From an uncultured Chitinophagaceae bacterium (lineage in GTDB: Bacteria; Bacteroidota; Bacteroidia; Chitinophagales; Chitinophagaceae): DNA of 64,000 nucleotides. Below the pieces are notes generated by a model. The model saw nothing but the letters and a program-made list of their open reading frames with translations, searched no databases and was not told the DNA's origin. A program made the position numbers and the translations under genes. Location of the stretch: NCBI GenBank assembly GCA_937907395.1, contig CALCII010000012.1, positions 248,001 to 312,000 of the forward strand. The letters are read 5' to 3'. Shown here in pieces: positions 33,989-42,937 of this stretch; position 1 is the first letter of the stretch, and each line of letters opens with the position of its first letter.

Positions 33989-34357
33989 AGTTTAAATTTT
34001 TCCAAAGGTAATATCCTTTCAAATTACTGCATTTTGTTTTTAAAGCAGTTGGTAAAAACAACTGTAATGCATCATTTCCCCAATGAAAAATCATGTTTTC
34101 AAAACCGGTAACCTGAAAAAAAGATATATGCAAAAGCATTAACGCAAGACAAAAAAGCAGGAAAACAAAATCAGTTTAAGAAGAAAAAGTACAGTTATCA
34201 ATGATTGAAAAATCCGTTTTACTTTTTTAAAACATGATAAAACGCATCTTTTAAATACCCGCTTTCAATAAGCCTTTTCCACAAGCCCCAAAAAAATGTG
34301 CATAAAATTTCTTCAAAAATTTTTCATTGTGGAAAAAATTATTTTTAATATTGTGGA

Positions 34358-34426
34358 GGGAAATTTATTTCCCGGTACTTACTAACCCATCCATTATAAA
34401 AGCTCGGTTTCTTCCGGGCTTTTTTC
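34358..34426 (+). ncRNA. Candidate ~70-nt small RNA
   Basis: The unit has a possible promoter (TTG 34327-34329, 16 bp, TAATATTG 34346-34353), a 7-bp hairpin GGGAAAT / ATTTCCC (34358-34373), and ends in a strong terminator. No plus-strand gene ends upstream (the nearest stop is at 33030), so the terminator needs another transcript to serve. No open frame over a few codons lies inside. Sequence-only prediction. Confidence 0.4.
34401..34426 (+). terminator. Orphan intrinsic terminator
   Basis: AGCTCGG / CCGGGCT stem (7 bp, one G-U), loop TTTCTT, followed by TTTTTT. Stronger on the plus strand than on the minus strand. Confidence 0.7.
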
Positions 34427-34528
34427 GTTTACATAATAAACGGAAACAATTCTTACCTCTATTCGTAAATGAAAGAAAGTATTGAATCGATTGCGAATGA
34501 AATTGTTTACTTTGCTAAAAACTAAGCC

Positions 34529-35407
34529 ATGCTTAAATCCATGACAGGCTTCGGAAGAATCGAAGCTACTGCAGGCGAAAAAACATTCCTGGTAGAGATT
34601 AAATCACTGAACGGAAAACAATTTGATCTGAACCTGAAACTTACGCCCCTCTTAAAACCTTACGAATTCCAGATCCGCAGTCTGCTCTCCGAACAACTCT
34701 TACGTGGTACTGTAGAATGCATCATTACATTAAAACAGAATGGCGGTAACGGTACTGTTGCTTTAAATAAAGATATGGCAAGAGCCTATTTCCATTCATT
34801 AAAGGAAATGGCCGATGAACTGAATATCCATTTAAGCGAATACGTGTTAGGCGCTTTATTGCGCTTGCCCGATGTGGTATCGCCCAATACAGAAATCCTG
34901 AATGATGATGACTGGAAAAAGTTTGAACCCATTCTTCAATCGGCAGTAGCAGCTATCAACAAACATAGGGTTACCGAAGGTGCAGTTCTCGAAAAAGATC
35001 TGTTAGAACGCATCAACAATATTCTTTCCTACCAGGAGAAAATAGCAGCACTGGAACCCGCCCGCCAGGTGAAAATGAAAGAAGAACTTCGCCGTAAAAT
35101 GGAAGAGCAGATAGGAAAAGAAAATTATGATGTGAACCGTTTGGAGCAGGAAATGATCTATTACATTGAAAAGATCGACATCAGCGAAGAACAGGTTCGT
35201 TTAAAAAACCACTGCGACTATTTCCTTTCTATCCTGAAAGAAGGCGATGATTCAAAAGGGAAAAAACTCGGTTTTGTATTGCAGGAAATTGGCAGAGAAA
35301 TCAATACCACCGGTGCCAAAGCATATGATTCCGGCATACAGAAACTGGTTGTTTTAATGAAAGACGAACTCGAAAAAGCTAAAGAACAAATATTGAATAT
35401 CCTGTAA
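34529..35407 (+). CDS. yicC: YicC family endoribonuclease-like protein
   Basis: 292 residues, full length. The hallmark start is MLKSMTGFGRIE, then VEIKSLNGKQFDLNLKL; the C-terminal domain has KNHCDYFLSIL and KKLGFVLQEIGREINTTGAK, ending DELEKAKEQILNI. YicC of E. coli is an RNase acting on small RNAs. In many genomes yicC precedes gmk; here gldH and a two-component system follow instead. Confidence 0.93.
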   Translation: MLKSMTGFGRIEATAGEKTFLVEIKSLNGKQFDLNLKLTPLLKPYEFQIRSLLSEQLLRGTVECIITLKQNGGNGTVALNKDMARAYFHSLKEMADELNIHLSEYVLGALLRLPDVVSPNTEILNDDDWKKFEPILQSAVAAINKHRVTEGAVLEKDLLERINNILSYQEKIAALEPARQVKMKEELRRKMEEQIGKENYDVNRLEQEMIYYIEKIDISEEQVRLKNHCDYFLSILKEGDDSKGKKLGFVLQEIGREINTTGAKAYDSGIQKLVVLMKDELEKAKEQILNIL

Positions 35408-35430
35408 CAAGGCATTCATTGTTTCCATTA

Positions 35431-35438
35431 TACCTTTG
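35431..35438 (+). promoter_or_regulatory. -7 box before gldH
   Basis: TACCTTTG is a perfect TAnnTTTG, 13 bases before the GTG at 35452. A transcript from it would carry a leader of about 8 nt for gldH and the two-component genes, independent of yicC. Confidence 0.5.
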
Positions 35439-35451
35439 CAAAAAGAATCAA

Positions 35452-35928
35452 GTGAGGAAAAACCCGTTCATAATAATTATTGCATTCAGCCTGATTGCTC
35501 TTTCGTCCTGCTACCACATGGATACCTTTGAAAAAAATATCCAGATCAGCAATCATGCATGGAGCTATACCCAGCAACCGGAAATCAGTTTCAACATTAC
35601 CGATACCACATCAGCTTACAATGTTTTTATCACACTCCGTCATACCGATGCGTATGCGTATAAAAATATCTGGCTGTTTATTTCCACCCGTCAGCCCGGC
35701 GACAGCAGCTTCCGCAAAGACCGCTTTGAACTTACACTGCAACAACCCGACGGACAATGGATTGGTACCGGCTTTAATGATACATGGGAAATTCGCCATC
35801 CGCTGTTTACGAATATCCGCTTCCGCAAAAGCGGCACTTACACCATTCGCCTGCAACAAACCATGCGGGATAATCCGCTGTATCATATCATGAATGCCGG
35901 CGTCCGCATTGAAAAAGTAAAATCATAA
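35452..35928 (+). CDS. gldH: Gliding motility lipoprotein GldH
   Basis: 158 residues from GTG 35452; an upstream TTG at 35419 lies before the -7 box and is rejected. The lipobox is LSSC (Cys20). The sequence HMDTFEKNIQISNHAWSYTQ, then TLRHTDAYAYKNIWLFI and an ending of MRDNPLYHIMNAGVRIEK match GldH. GldH is required with the other Gld proteins for gliding and T9SS function at the envelope. The stop TAA shares its last A with the ATG of the histidine kinase, so translation is coupled. The usual Bacteroidota position of gldH, after ricT, is not kept here. Confidence 0.9.
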   Translation: MRKNPFIIIIAFSLIALSSCYHMDTFEKNIQISNHAWSYTQQPEISFNITDTTSAYNVFITLRHTDAYAYKNIWLFISTRQPGDSSFRKDRFELTLQQPDGQWIGTGFNDTWEIRHPLFTNIRFRKSGTYTIRLQQTMRDNPLYHIMNAGVRIEKVKS

Positions 35929-36899
35929 TGGCGTACACCAACAAGATTTTCCGATGGGGAAGTTTCAGCTTCTGGTTCTGGATCCTGCTTGTTTATGTAA
36001 TTGCTGCATTGGTTTGGTGGTTTGTTTCACTGGAACGCCAGAATCATGAAATGGCCCGCTTAAAACTCAGTGAATTAAAAAAAGACCATCCGCAATACAT
36101 ACAGCAATCAGCTGCTGTACTATCCGAACGAAAAAGAAACAGTGCCAAATATATTTCCGAAGGCATCACGTTTCTGATCCTTATTATGGTAGGTGCCAGT
36201 TTTGTACACCGCTCAATCCGAAAACAAATTGAACTGGCAGCCCTGCAACAGAATTTCATGATGGCCATCACACATGAATTAAAAACACCCATTGCTACCA
36301 CGAGGCTGAGCATAGAAACGGTTCTTCGCCGGAAGCTGGATGAAGTGCAGCAACAGAAACTTTTGCTCAGCGCCTTATCCGAAACCAACCGGCTGAATAT
36401 TTTAACGAACAACATCCTTCTTGCTTCCCAGATGGAAGAAAAATCATTCCAGCGGGAAAACGAAGAAATCAACCTGGCCGATGTGGTGGAAACGGTAGTA
36501 AACGATTATAAAAACCGTTTTCCCAACCGGCGCATTGAAGCCAGTGCAGATAAGGATGCATATATCAAAGGCGATGATTTATTATTACAGATTGCACTCA
36601 GCAACCTTATTGACAACGCCTTGAAATATGCACCTAAAGAAAGTCCGGTTTATGTGGATTTAATGGAAGAGGAGGAAGGTGTACAAATCAAAGTAACCGA
36701 TGAGGGCAGCGGCATCGGCGATAGTGAGAAAAAACTCATCTTCCGGAAATTTTACCGGATCGGAGATGAAAAAACAAGAAGGGCTAAAGGGACCGGATTA
36801 GGTTTGTATCTTACCAAAAAGATCATTGAAGATCATAATGGTGACATTTTTGTGATAGACAATACTCCGCATGGAAGTATTTTTGTAATTCAATTCTGA
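35928..36899 (+). CDS. Sensor histidine kinase
   Basis: 323 residues. Two TM helices (about 14-33 and 78-94) enclose a short extracytoplasmic loop of ~45 residues. The H-box is MMAITHELKTPIA with phospho-acceptor His116; the N-box is NLIDNALKYAP; G-boxes are DEGSGIG and GTGLGLYLTKKI. The small sensor loop suggests membrane or partner sensing rather than a large ligand. It overlaps gldH by one base and is followed 15 bp later by its response regulator. Confidence 0.93.
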   Translation: MAYTNKIFRWGSFSFWFWILLVYVIAALVWWFVSLERQNHEMARLKLSELKKDHPQYIQQSAAVLSERKRNSAKYISEGITFLILIMVGASFVHRSIRKQIELAALQQNFMMAITHELKTPIATTRLSIETVLRRKLDEVQQQKLLLSALSETNRLNILTNNILLASQMEEKSFQRENEEINLADVVETVVNDYKNRFPNRRIEASADKDAYIKGDDLLLQIALSNLIDNALKYAPKESPVYVDLMEEEEGVQIKVTDEGSGIGDSEKKLIFRKFYRIGDEKTRRAKGTGLGLYLTKKIIEDHNGDIFVIDNTPHGSIFVIQF

Positions 36900-36914
36900 T
36901 ACAGCTGGAATTTT

Positions 36915-37625
36915 ATGAGCACAAGCAAAGCATCCATATTACTGGTAGAAGATGAAGAGCATCTGCAGGATGCCTTAAAGCTCAACCTGGAACTGGAAGG
37001 CTACGAGGTAACAACTGCCAATGATGGATCGGCTGCTTTGAAAGCAATCGAAAATGAATATTTCGATCTCGTGATCATGGATGTAATGATGCCCGAAATG
37101 GACGGCATCAGTGCAACCGAAAGCATCCGCATCCGCAAAAACGAAGTACCTATCCTGATGCTGAGTGCTAAAAATTCGAGCAGCGACAGAGTGATGGGAC
37201 TAAAGAAAGGTGCCGATGACTACCTTACCAAACCCTTCAACCTGGAAGAATTATTGCTGCGTGTGGAGAAGCTGATTGAAAAGAATAAAAAAATCCAGGA
37301 TAAAGATTCTGTTGGCGAAACCTATTCTTTCGGCAACAATACAGTTGACTTCAAAGCACAGGAAGCCATCAATTTCAAAGGAGAAAAAATTCAATTGAGC
37401 AAAAAAGAGAGCATGCTCTTACACCTGCTGGTTGAAAACAAAAATGAAGTGGTGACCCGTGAAAAAATCCTGCAGGTGGTTTGGGGCTACAATGTGTATC
37501 CCACCACACGCACCATTGATAATTTCATTCTGAACTTCCGTAAATATTTTGAAAAAGACAGCCGCAACCCGGAATATTTTCATTCGGCCAGAGGCGTGGG
37601 CTATCGATTTGTCAACGAAGAGTAA
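36915..37625 (+). CDS. OmpR/PhoB family response regulator
   Basis: 236 residues. Receiver domain: acidic EDEE near residue 12, phospho-acceptor Asp56 in VIMDVMMPEMDG, conserved LSAKNSS and the Lys in YLTKPFNLEELL. The C-terminal winged helix (about 135-236) has LSKKESMLLHLLVENKN and RTIDNFILNFRKYF, ending in GVGYRFVNEE. It is paired with the kinase upstream, which resembles the RprXY-type systems of Bacteroidota. The last 14 bases overlap the convergent batD gene. Confidence 0.94.
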   Translation: MSTSKASILLVEDEEHLQDALKLNLELEGYEVTTANDGSAALKAIENEYFDLVIMDVMMPEMDGISATESIRIRKNEVPILMLSAKNSSSDRVMGLKKGADDYLTKPFNLEELLLRVEKLIEKNKKIQDKDSVGETYSFGNNTVDFKAQEAINFKGEKIQLSKKESMLLHLLVENKNEVVTREKILQVVWGYNVYPTTRTIDNFILNFRKYFEKDSRNPEYFHSARGVGYRFVNEE

Positions 37626-39417
37626 GCAGCTCCTTCTCAGCTTCCTGCAGCAATCGTTCTGCTTCCTGCAATAATTGTGCTGCATTCATATTCATTTCAA
37701 CCGGGCTGAACAAGATCAATTCACAATGATGAACCAGTTGCCTGTATTGCGTTGCAACAGCAATCAATTGTTTTGATTCAAGTATTGATACAATCAGAGC
37801 TTGCTGATGCCCTGTGTTCAAACGATCAGTAAAATACTCGTTTACACCATCCAGCAATGCCTGCACAAATTGTTTTTTGTTAGTGGCATCTTTCAACCTG
37901 CGGCAACGGAAAAGAAAATCATCCACTTCCCTTCGATCAGCATCGACCGGTTGCTCCACTTCCTGAACCGGATCCATTGGTTGTTGCACAATTGCCTTTC
38001 TTCTGCGCATAAAAAAAACAAACAACAACAGCAGTAGCGCCACACTTCCACCTGCCCAATAATACAAATCGGGAACAACTACTTTTTCTGTAGACGCAGA
38101 AACATTCTCTTGTTTGAGCCGTGCTTGCAAAGGCGCTTTTTTTACATCCAGTTCAAGACTGTCTGTATAAATCGTTTTATACTGATTGGCTTCGGGATCA
38201 AAAAAAGAAAACTCAACAGGCGGAATTTTATAATGTCCTTCTTTTGCTGAAAATGGAATTTCAAACAACTTGGCTCCTTGCAGCAAATTGGAATTCTTAT
38301 CAATCTCTTCATTCGATTTTGCTTCAAACACCTCAATACCACTCGGCCATTGTACCACCGGAAGTGTAAGCATGGTAAGATTTCCATAACCGGAAATACG
38401 CAGTTTGAGCAAGCCTGTTTCATTGGCACTAAAAGAAGATTGTTGCAATGTGGCCCCAATAAGAAAATCACCTACTGCTCCATTGTATCCCTGTGGTTTG
38501 GTTTCTTCGGGCAGTTCTTTTACTGTAATTTTTATAGTAGGTGAAACAGCAGTATAACTCTCTTCTAAAACATTGGATTGCGTCAATTCTGCATTCTTCA
38601 TTTTTTCAACAAGGTCCTGCAGCCAGTTCTTTCCTTTGGAAGATTCATCTGGCTTAATCAATCGCACCCTGTTTTGAATTTCCACCTGTTCAATTTCAAG
38701 TTCACCCGATTGCAGGGGAAATAACATCACCTTGCGCAGCAGGTAACAGCTATACATTTTTCCATTGACCAGTTCTTTCTGAAACATTCCGTTTTCAGGT
38801 TCGGCAAGATCTGTAACAGAAAAACCATTGAAGGACGGGCGTTTGATAATCTTAGATTCGCTTTCCAGTCTTGTATAAAGTTTAAACGTAGCAATCACCG
38901 GTTCACCTACAAAGCAGGTTTGTTTATCGAGGATCACTTTTACAAAGAGGTTCTTTTTAATTTTTTCCTGCGGATCTTCTCCCGGTGCTAAGAAAAAATC
39001 GGGTTGCTCTTCTTTGATCACAGCTGATGGATTCACCGAACGTTCCACTACTTTGATCACCAACGGCTGAGAAGAAAGCATTTTCCCTTTGATCTTTGCA
39101 ATAGCCGATGCAACGGGAATAGTTCCTTTGGTACGTGCCCGTAACTGGTAGGTATAACTTACATATTCGGCGAGGGAACCATTCACCCAGGTCCAACCGC
39201 TGGATTGAATTACAGAACCGGTACGTTCCAGTTGCCGGAAGGCAGGAGGCATGAATTCATCCACCTCCTTCGCCCCTTCAATCACAAACTGCAACTGAAA
39301 CACTTCGCCCACTTCCACTGTTTCTTTACCCAGAATGGCCACTAAACGAAGCTGCGACTGTGCTTGGTACGACAGCAGTAATACACAAACCGCAATGAAA
39401 AATGATTTAACGGGCAT
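37612..39417 (-). CDS. batD: BatD family protein
   Basis: 601 residues from the ATG at 39417, which starts a good signal peptide (MPVKSFFIAVCVLLLSYQ). A longer frame to 39456 exists but puts 13 residues before it. Beta-rich periplasmic repeats follow (VEVGEVFQLQFVIEGAKEVD, CFVGEPVIATFKLYTRLES). A C-terminal TM helix (LYYWAGGSVALLLLLFVFFM) leads to a cytoplasmic tail of ~130 residues. BatD usually works with MoxR, BatA, BatB and BatC/E, linked to aerotolerance or stress; none of these lies in the window. The order of domains fits the family. Confidence 0.88.
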   Translation of the reverse strand: MPVKSFFIAVCVLLLSYQAQSQLRLVAILGKETVEVGEVFQLQFVIEGAKEVDEFMPPAFRQLERTGSVIQSSGWTWVNGSLAEYVSYTYQLRARTKGTIPVASAIAKIKGKMLSSQPLVIKVVERSVNPSAVIKEEQPDFFLAPGEDPQEKIKKNLFVKVILDKQTCFVGEPVIATFKLYTRLESESKIIKRPSFNGFSVTDLAEPENGMFQKELVNGKMYSCYLLRKVMLFPLQSGELEIEQVEIQNRVRLIKPDESSKGKNWLQDLVEKMKNAELTQSNVLEESYTAVSPTIKITVKELPEETKPQGYNGAVGDFLIGATLQQSSFSANETGLLKLRISGYGNLTMLTLPVVQWPSGIEVFEAKSNEEIDKNSNLLQGAKLFEIPFSAKEGHYKIPPVEFSFFDPEANQYKTIYTDSLELDVKKAPLQARLKQENVSASTEKVVVPDLYYWAGGSVALLLLLFVFFMRRRKAIVQQPMDPVQEVEQPVDADRREVDDFLFRCRRLKDATNKKQFVQALLDGVNEYFTDRLNTGHQQALIVSILESKQLIAVATQYRQLVHHCELILFSPVEMNMNAAQLLQEAERLLQEAEKELLTLR

Positions 39418-39498
39418 AGAAATCAAATTTATGGCAAGCCCGCCATTCAGGTACAACAGAGGTGTAAACGCATTGTGAAGAATGATGAATGGATGTCA

Positions 39499-40200
39499 TT
39501 ATAAATCTCCCAGCTGAGGCCGCAACACAATATCCTCCACGCATGCCTGTGGCGATAACTGAGAGGCGGCATAGACCATCTTTGCCACATCTCCGGGCTC
39601 CATAATGCGGTTGTTGGAATTGTCAAAATCACCCCATGAATCTGTCATTACAGCACCGGGTACAACTGCCGTTACTTTAATATGGTGCTCTTTCAGTTCT
39701 TCCCGCAGGTTCTGACTAAAGCCCATTAAAGCAAACTTGCTCACACTGTACGATCCGCCGTTGGGATAAGCTTTCAATGATGCAATAGAACAGATGTTGA
39801 AGATATGTCCCTGTTTCTGGCGAATCATGATGGGAATAATTTTCCTCGACAAATAATAAGCGCTGTAAAAATTAATGGACATCATTTCTTCCATTAAACC
39901 TTCGGGCTCCTGGTGTACTTTTCCCGGCAGAAAATAACCGGCATTGTTCACCAGTACATCAATGGGGTAACCATTGTCAACAATCCATTGTCCGAAATTC
40001 TCTGCTTCTTCTTTGTTGCTCAAATCCCTTGCTTTCACTTTGATCTTTGCCCCCGGGTATGCTTCCAGCAACGCCTCCCTTGTTTTGTTCAATGCTTCTT
40101 CATTTCGGGAACATAAAAACAACTGGTGGCCGTTTGCAGCAAATTGCTGAGCGATGGCTTTGCCGATTCCCCTGGATGCACCGGTGATAATCACATTCAT
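39499..40200 (-). CDS. Short-chain dehydrogenase/reductase
   Basis: 233 residues from the ATG at 40200, which places the normal start MNVIITGASRGIGKAIAQQF. The upstream frame to 40248 is rejected because it adds 16 residues before the Rossmann strand. Classical SDR motifs: TGASRGIG, LVNNAGYF, catalytic Ser in ICSIAS and YSVSK (YxxxK), then VPGAVMTDSW. NAD(P)-dependent oxidoreductase; substrate unknown. It is divergent from the HAD gene at 40269. Confidence 0.92.
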   Translation of the reverse strand: MNVIITGASRGIGKAIAQQFAANGHQLFLCSRNEEALNKTREALLEAYPGAKIKVKARDLSNKEEAENFGQWIVDNGYPIDVLVNNAGYFLPGKVHQEPEGLMEEMMSINFYSAYYLSRKIIPIMIRQKQGHIFNICSIASLKAYPNGGSYSVSKFALMGFSQNLREELKEHHIKVTAVVPGAVMTDSWGDFDNSNNRIMEPGDVAKMVYAASQLSPQACVEDIVLRPQLGDL

Positions 40201-40253
40201 AACCTGAGATTTAAACACGAAGTACGAACTTTTTTCCGTGTAAACCATTCCTC

Positions 40254-40261
40254 TACCTTTG
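40254..40261 (+). promoter_or_regulatory. -7 box of the YjjG-type gene
   Basis: TACCTTTG, perfect TAnnTTTG, 7 bases before the ATG at 40269. It predicts a leader of only a few nucleotides. Confidence 0.45.
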
Positions 40262-40268
40262 CACCACT

Positions 40269-40967
40269 ATGCGCTACCGCCATCTCTTCTTCGACCTGGA
40301 TCATACCCTGTGGGATTTTGATAAAAATGCAATGGAAACATTGAACAATGTGTACCACGACCTGAACCTTTATGATGCCGGGATCCATGATTTCGACCTG
40401 TTTTGCAAACACTACCTGCATCACAATGCCATTTTGTGGGACCGCTATCATCATGGATATATTTCCACTGAAGACCTGAAATGGAAGCGGATGTGGCGCA
40501 CTTTACTGGAATTTAAAATCGGCAGTGAAGAACTGGCACGAAAGATGAGCGTTTATTTCCTGGAGGTATTGCCCACCAAACAAAACCTGTTTCCGTATAC
40601 GCATGAAATACTGCAACACCTGAAAGAAAAAAACTATGTGCTGCACCTCATCACCAACGGGTTTGAAAAAACGCAATGGAGCAAGCTCAGCAACAGCAAC
40701 CTGGGACAGTATTTTGAAGAAGTGATCACCAGTGAAAAAAGCAACAGTGTGAAGCCGAATAAAGAAATTTTTGAATATGCATTACACATTACCGGAGCCC
40801 AGCTGGCAGAAAGTATTATGATTGGTGATAACTTAGATGCAGATATACAAGGTGCCGTGAACGCAGGCATGGATTCGGTATTTGTAAATCACATTGGCGC
40901 AGAGCTGAAAGAAGTGAAACCAACCTATATGATCACACACTTGAAAGAGCTGGAAACAATTTTTTAA
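40269..40967 (+). CDS. yjjG: YjjG family noncanonical pyrimidine nucleotidase (HAD)
   Basis: 232 residues. HAD motif I is FFDLDHTLWD (Asp9, Asp11), motif II LITNGFEKTQ, motif III Lys in SNSVKPNKEIF, and motif IV IGDNLDADIQGA. The early WDFDKNAMETL and the YLHHNAILWDRYHHGYIS cap match YjjG, a house-cleaning 5'-nucleotidase acting on dUMP, dTMP and damaged analogues. It is followed after 21 bp by the YHS lipoprotein on the same strand. Confidence 0.9.
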   Translation: MRYRHLFFDLDHTLWDFDKNAMETLNNVYHDLNLYDAGIHDFDLFCKHYLHHNAILWDRYHHGYISTEDLKWKRMWRTLLEFKIGSEELARKMSVYFLEVLPTKQNLFPYTHEILQHLKEKNYVLHLITNGFEKTQWSKLSNSNLGQYFEEVITSEKSNSVKPNKEIFEYALHITGAQLAESIMIGDNLDADIQGAVNAGMDSVFVNHIGAELKEVKPTYMITHLKELETIF

Positions 40968-40988
40968 AATATATTAAAAACAAAAACA

Positions 40989-41270
40989 ATGATTAAAAAA
41001 ATCTTCATTGCTGCATCTGCACTGTTCTGGATGTCGTGCGCTAACCACCAGGAATCTTCCACACATGACCATGCACAATCTGCCACTTCCGAACAAGATA
41101 AATTCAAAGATGTGAAGTTTGATAATGAAAAAGATTTCATTTGTGAAATGCCGGTGAGTGCCGGGGTGAACGATACTGCACATTACAATGGTAAAGTGTA
41201 TGGCTTCTGCTCCACAGAATGTAAAACGGAGTTTCAGAAAGATCCGGGCAAGTATGTAGCCGCTAAGTAA
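40989..41270 (+). CDS. YHS domain lipoprotein
   Basis: 93 residues. The lipobox is WMSC (Cys17). After a His/Ser-rich linker comes the YHS domain with FICEMPVSAGV, YNGKVYGFCSTECKTEF and DPGKY; the three Cys are typical of metal (copper) binding or heavy-metal ATPase partners. A small envelope protein, possibly a copper carrier. Confidence 0.88.
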   Translation: MIKKIFIAASALFWMSCANHQESSTHDHAQSATSEQDKFKDVKFDNEKDFICEMPVSAGVNDTAHYNGKVYGFCSTECKTEFQKDPGKYVAAK

Positions 41271-41278
41271 TCAGCAAT

Positions 41279-41310
41279 AAAAAAGCCATGCAGTTTGCAT
41301 GGCTTTTTAC
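41279..41310 (+). terminator. Bidirectional terminator between convergent genes
   Basis: AAAAGCCATGCA / TGCATGGCTTTT stem with loop GTT and T-runs on both strands (TTTTTAC on plus, TTTTTTATT on minus). It serves the YHS lipoprotein gene and psd. Confidence 0.85.
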
Positions 41311-41326
41311 TTATTCTTTGATATGA

Positions 41327-41983
41327 TTAATATTCTGCTAATACCGTAATACCTGCCTGTACTTTTTCATTCAGGTTTACTTTGATTTTTGCATCGGGTG
41401 GCAACAACAGATCCACACGTGAACCAAATTTGATAAAACCCAACTCACCGCCTTGTTCCACTTTTTGTCCGGGTTGGAGATAATTCACAATCCGCTTGGC
41501 CAATGCGCCAGCAATCTGTTTTACCAATATGGTAATACGATCGTTCTTCAACACCACACTATGGCGTTCATTTTCGGTGGATGATTTGGGATGCCAGGCC
41601 ACCAGGTATTTTCCTTTGTGATATTGAGAGTATAATACATCTCCGCTGATAGGATTGGTATTCATGTGCACATTCGCCGGACTCATAAACACACTCAGCT
41701 GAATGCGTTTGTCTTTGAAGTACTCTACATCCACCACTTCTTCAATCACTACTACTTTTCCATCGCAGGGACTGGTGATGATGTTGCTTCCTTTTACAAA
41801 ATTCCGCTTGGGAACACGGAAAAAGGATATGATAAATAATAATAAAAACAACGTGGCGGCAAAAATGATAGCAGTTAGAACCGGCCAGCTAGAACTGAGC
41901 CAGTTGAATGTAACAAGGTTAATGCCGATGAATATGATTGCGGCAATAGAAATAGATTTAAAACCTTCTCTGTGAATAGTCAT
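41327..41983 (-). CDS. psd: Phosphatidylserine decarboxylase
   Basis: 218 residues from the ATG at 41983 (MTIHREGFKSISIA, the normal family start). Two TM helices lie near the N-terminus (about 10-48). Motifs: SPCDGKVVVIEEV, SVFMSPANVHMNTNPISG (both conserved) and the autocleavage site GFIKFGSRVDLLLP, where the Ser of FGS becomes the pyruvoyl group. Converts phosphatidylserine to phosphatidylethanolamine at the inner membrane. It is transcribed with cdsA, 48 bp upstream, and the CPBP protease: a phospholipid operon. Confidence 0.94.
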   Translation of the reverse strand: MTIHREGFKSISIAAIIFIGINLVTFNWLSSSWPVLTAIIFAATLFLLLFIISFFRVPKRNFVKGSNIITSPCDGKVVVIEEVVDVEYFKDKRIQLSVFMSPANVHMNTNPISGDVLYSQYHKGKYLVAWHPKSSTENERHSVVLKNDRITILVKQIAGALAKRIVNYLQPGQKVEQGGELGFIKFGSRVDLLLPPDAKIKVNLNEKVQAGITVLAEY

Positions 41984-42031
41984 AGCTACAATTGAGCAGC
42001 GAAAGTACAAAGATTCATGGGGAAGTGCCAA

Positions 42032-42937
42032 TTATTCAATCAGCCATAAAAACAACCAAACAAAAGGAGTAGCCAGCAGCAAGGAATCAAACCGGTCCAG
42101 AAAACCACCATGTCCGGGCATGATGGAACCACTGTCTTTCACCCCTGCCATTCGCTTCAATTTGCTTTCCAGTAAATCGCCCACCGTTCCGGCTACAGAA
42201 GCAATAGCCGCAATAGCTGCCCAGAACCAGGCAGAGGAAGACTGGCTCCAGCTGCCAATGCCCCACATTATGAGCACGGATAAAATCACACCGCCTATCG
42301 TTCCTTCCCAGGTTTTCTTGGGAGATACAGAACTGAGAGGTGTTTTGCCAACCAGGGAACCAACAATATAAGCCATGGTATCATTGATCCAGATAGAACC
42401 AATGATAATCAGCGGCACAATATAGGCACTGATTTTTGCCATCACTTCTGCAAAACCACTCAACACATTGCCATCCTGCTTCGGCAACCACAATGCGCCA
42501 CTACGTATATTCAGCAACAATGCAAAACTGAGGGAGATGTATACCAATCCAAAAAAAGAATGAGCGACGTTCTTAAAATTCACCTGCCGGCTGAATAAGA
42601 TTTCAATCACAGGCAAAACAAACACACTTACCAATCCCAGCATCCAGCCAATAGAATACAACGAAACAGAGGAGGTAATGTACCAATCTTTGGTAAGGAA
42701 CAGCATCAGGCTGAAACCTGCCAGCATCACACCATACCTATGCAGGGGATGAATGGAACGATAGCCTGCATCAATCAATCCAACCAATTTCTGGTACTCA
42801 TACCAGCAACCAAAATGAATCACTGTAAACAACAGCAGGAAGGTCCATTCATTAATAAGCAAACCCGCCAGCATCACAGCTGCAAATAAAAGAGCAGTGA
42901 GTGCACGTGTGTTAAACGTTTTCCAGTTCCAGGCCAT
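42032..42937 (-). CDS. cdsA: Phosphatidate cytidylyltransferase
   Basis: 301 residues with about 8 TM helices. The CdsA signature is present: SPKKTWEGTIGGV, GTVGDLLESKLKRMAGVKDS, then PGHGGFLDRFDSLL (quoted in parts). Makes CDP-diacylglycerol from phosphatidic acid and CTP. Its ATG shares one base with the CPBP stop codon, so translation is coupled. Upstream of psd in the same operon. Confidence 0.95.
   Translation of the reverse strand: MAWNWKTFNTRALTALLFAAVMLAGLLINEWTFLLLFTVIHFGCWYEYQKLVGLIDAGYRSIHPLHRYGVMLAGFSLMLFLTKDWYITSSVSLYSIGWMLGLVSVFVLPVIEILFSRQVNFKNVAHSFFGLVYISLSFALLLNIRSGALWLPKQDGNVLSGFAEVMAKISAYIVPLIIIGSIWINDTMAYIVGSLVGKTPLSSVSPKKTWEGTIGGVILSVLIMWGIGSWSQSSSAWFWAAIAAIASVAGTVGDLLESKLKRMAGVKDSGSIMPGHGGFLDRFDSLLLATPFVWLFLWLIE

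Larger units (their letters stand above)
33989..34528. other. Gap holding a candidate small RNA unit
   Basis: 540 bp, no gene. It contains two direct copies of ATTGTGGA (34326-34333 and 34350-34357), a -7-like TAATATTG at 34346-34353, a hairpin at 34358-34373 and a terminator at 34401-34426. The rest is AT-rich and featureless. Confidence 0.5.
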
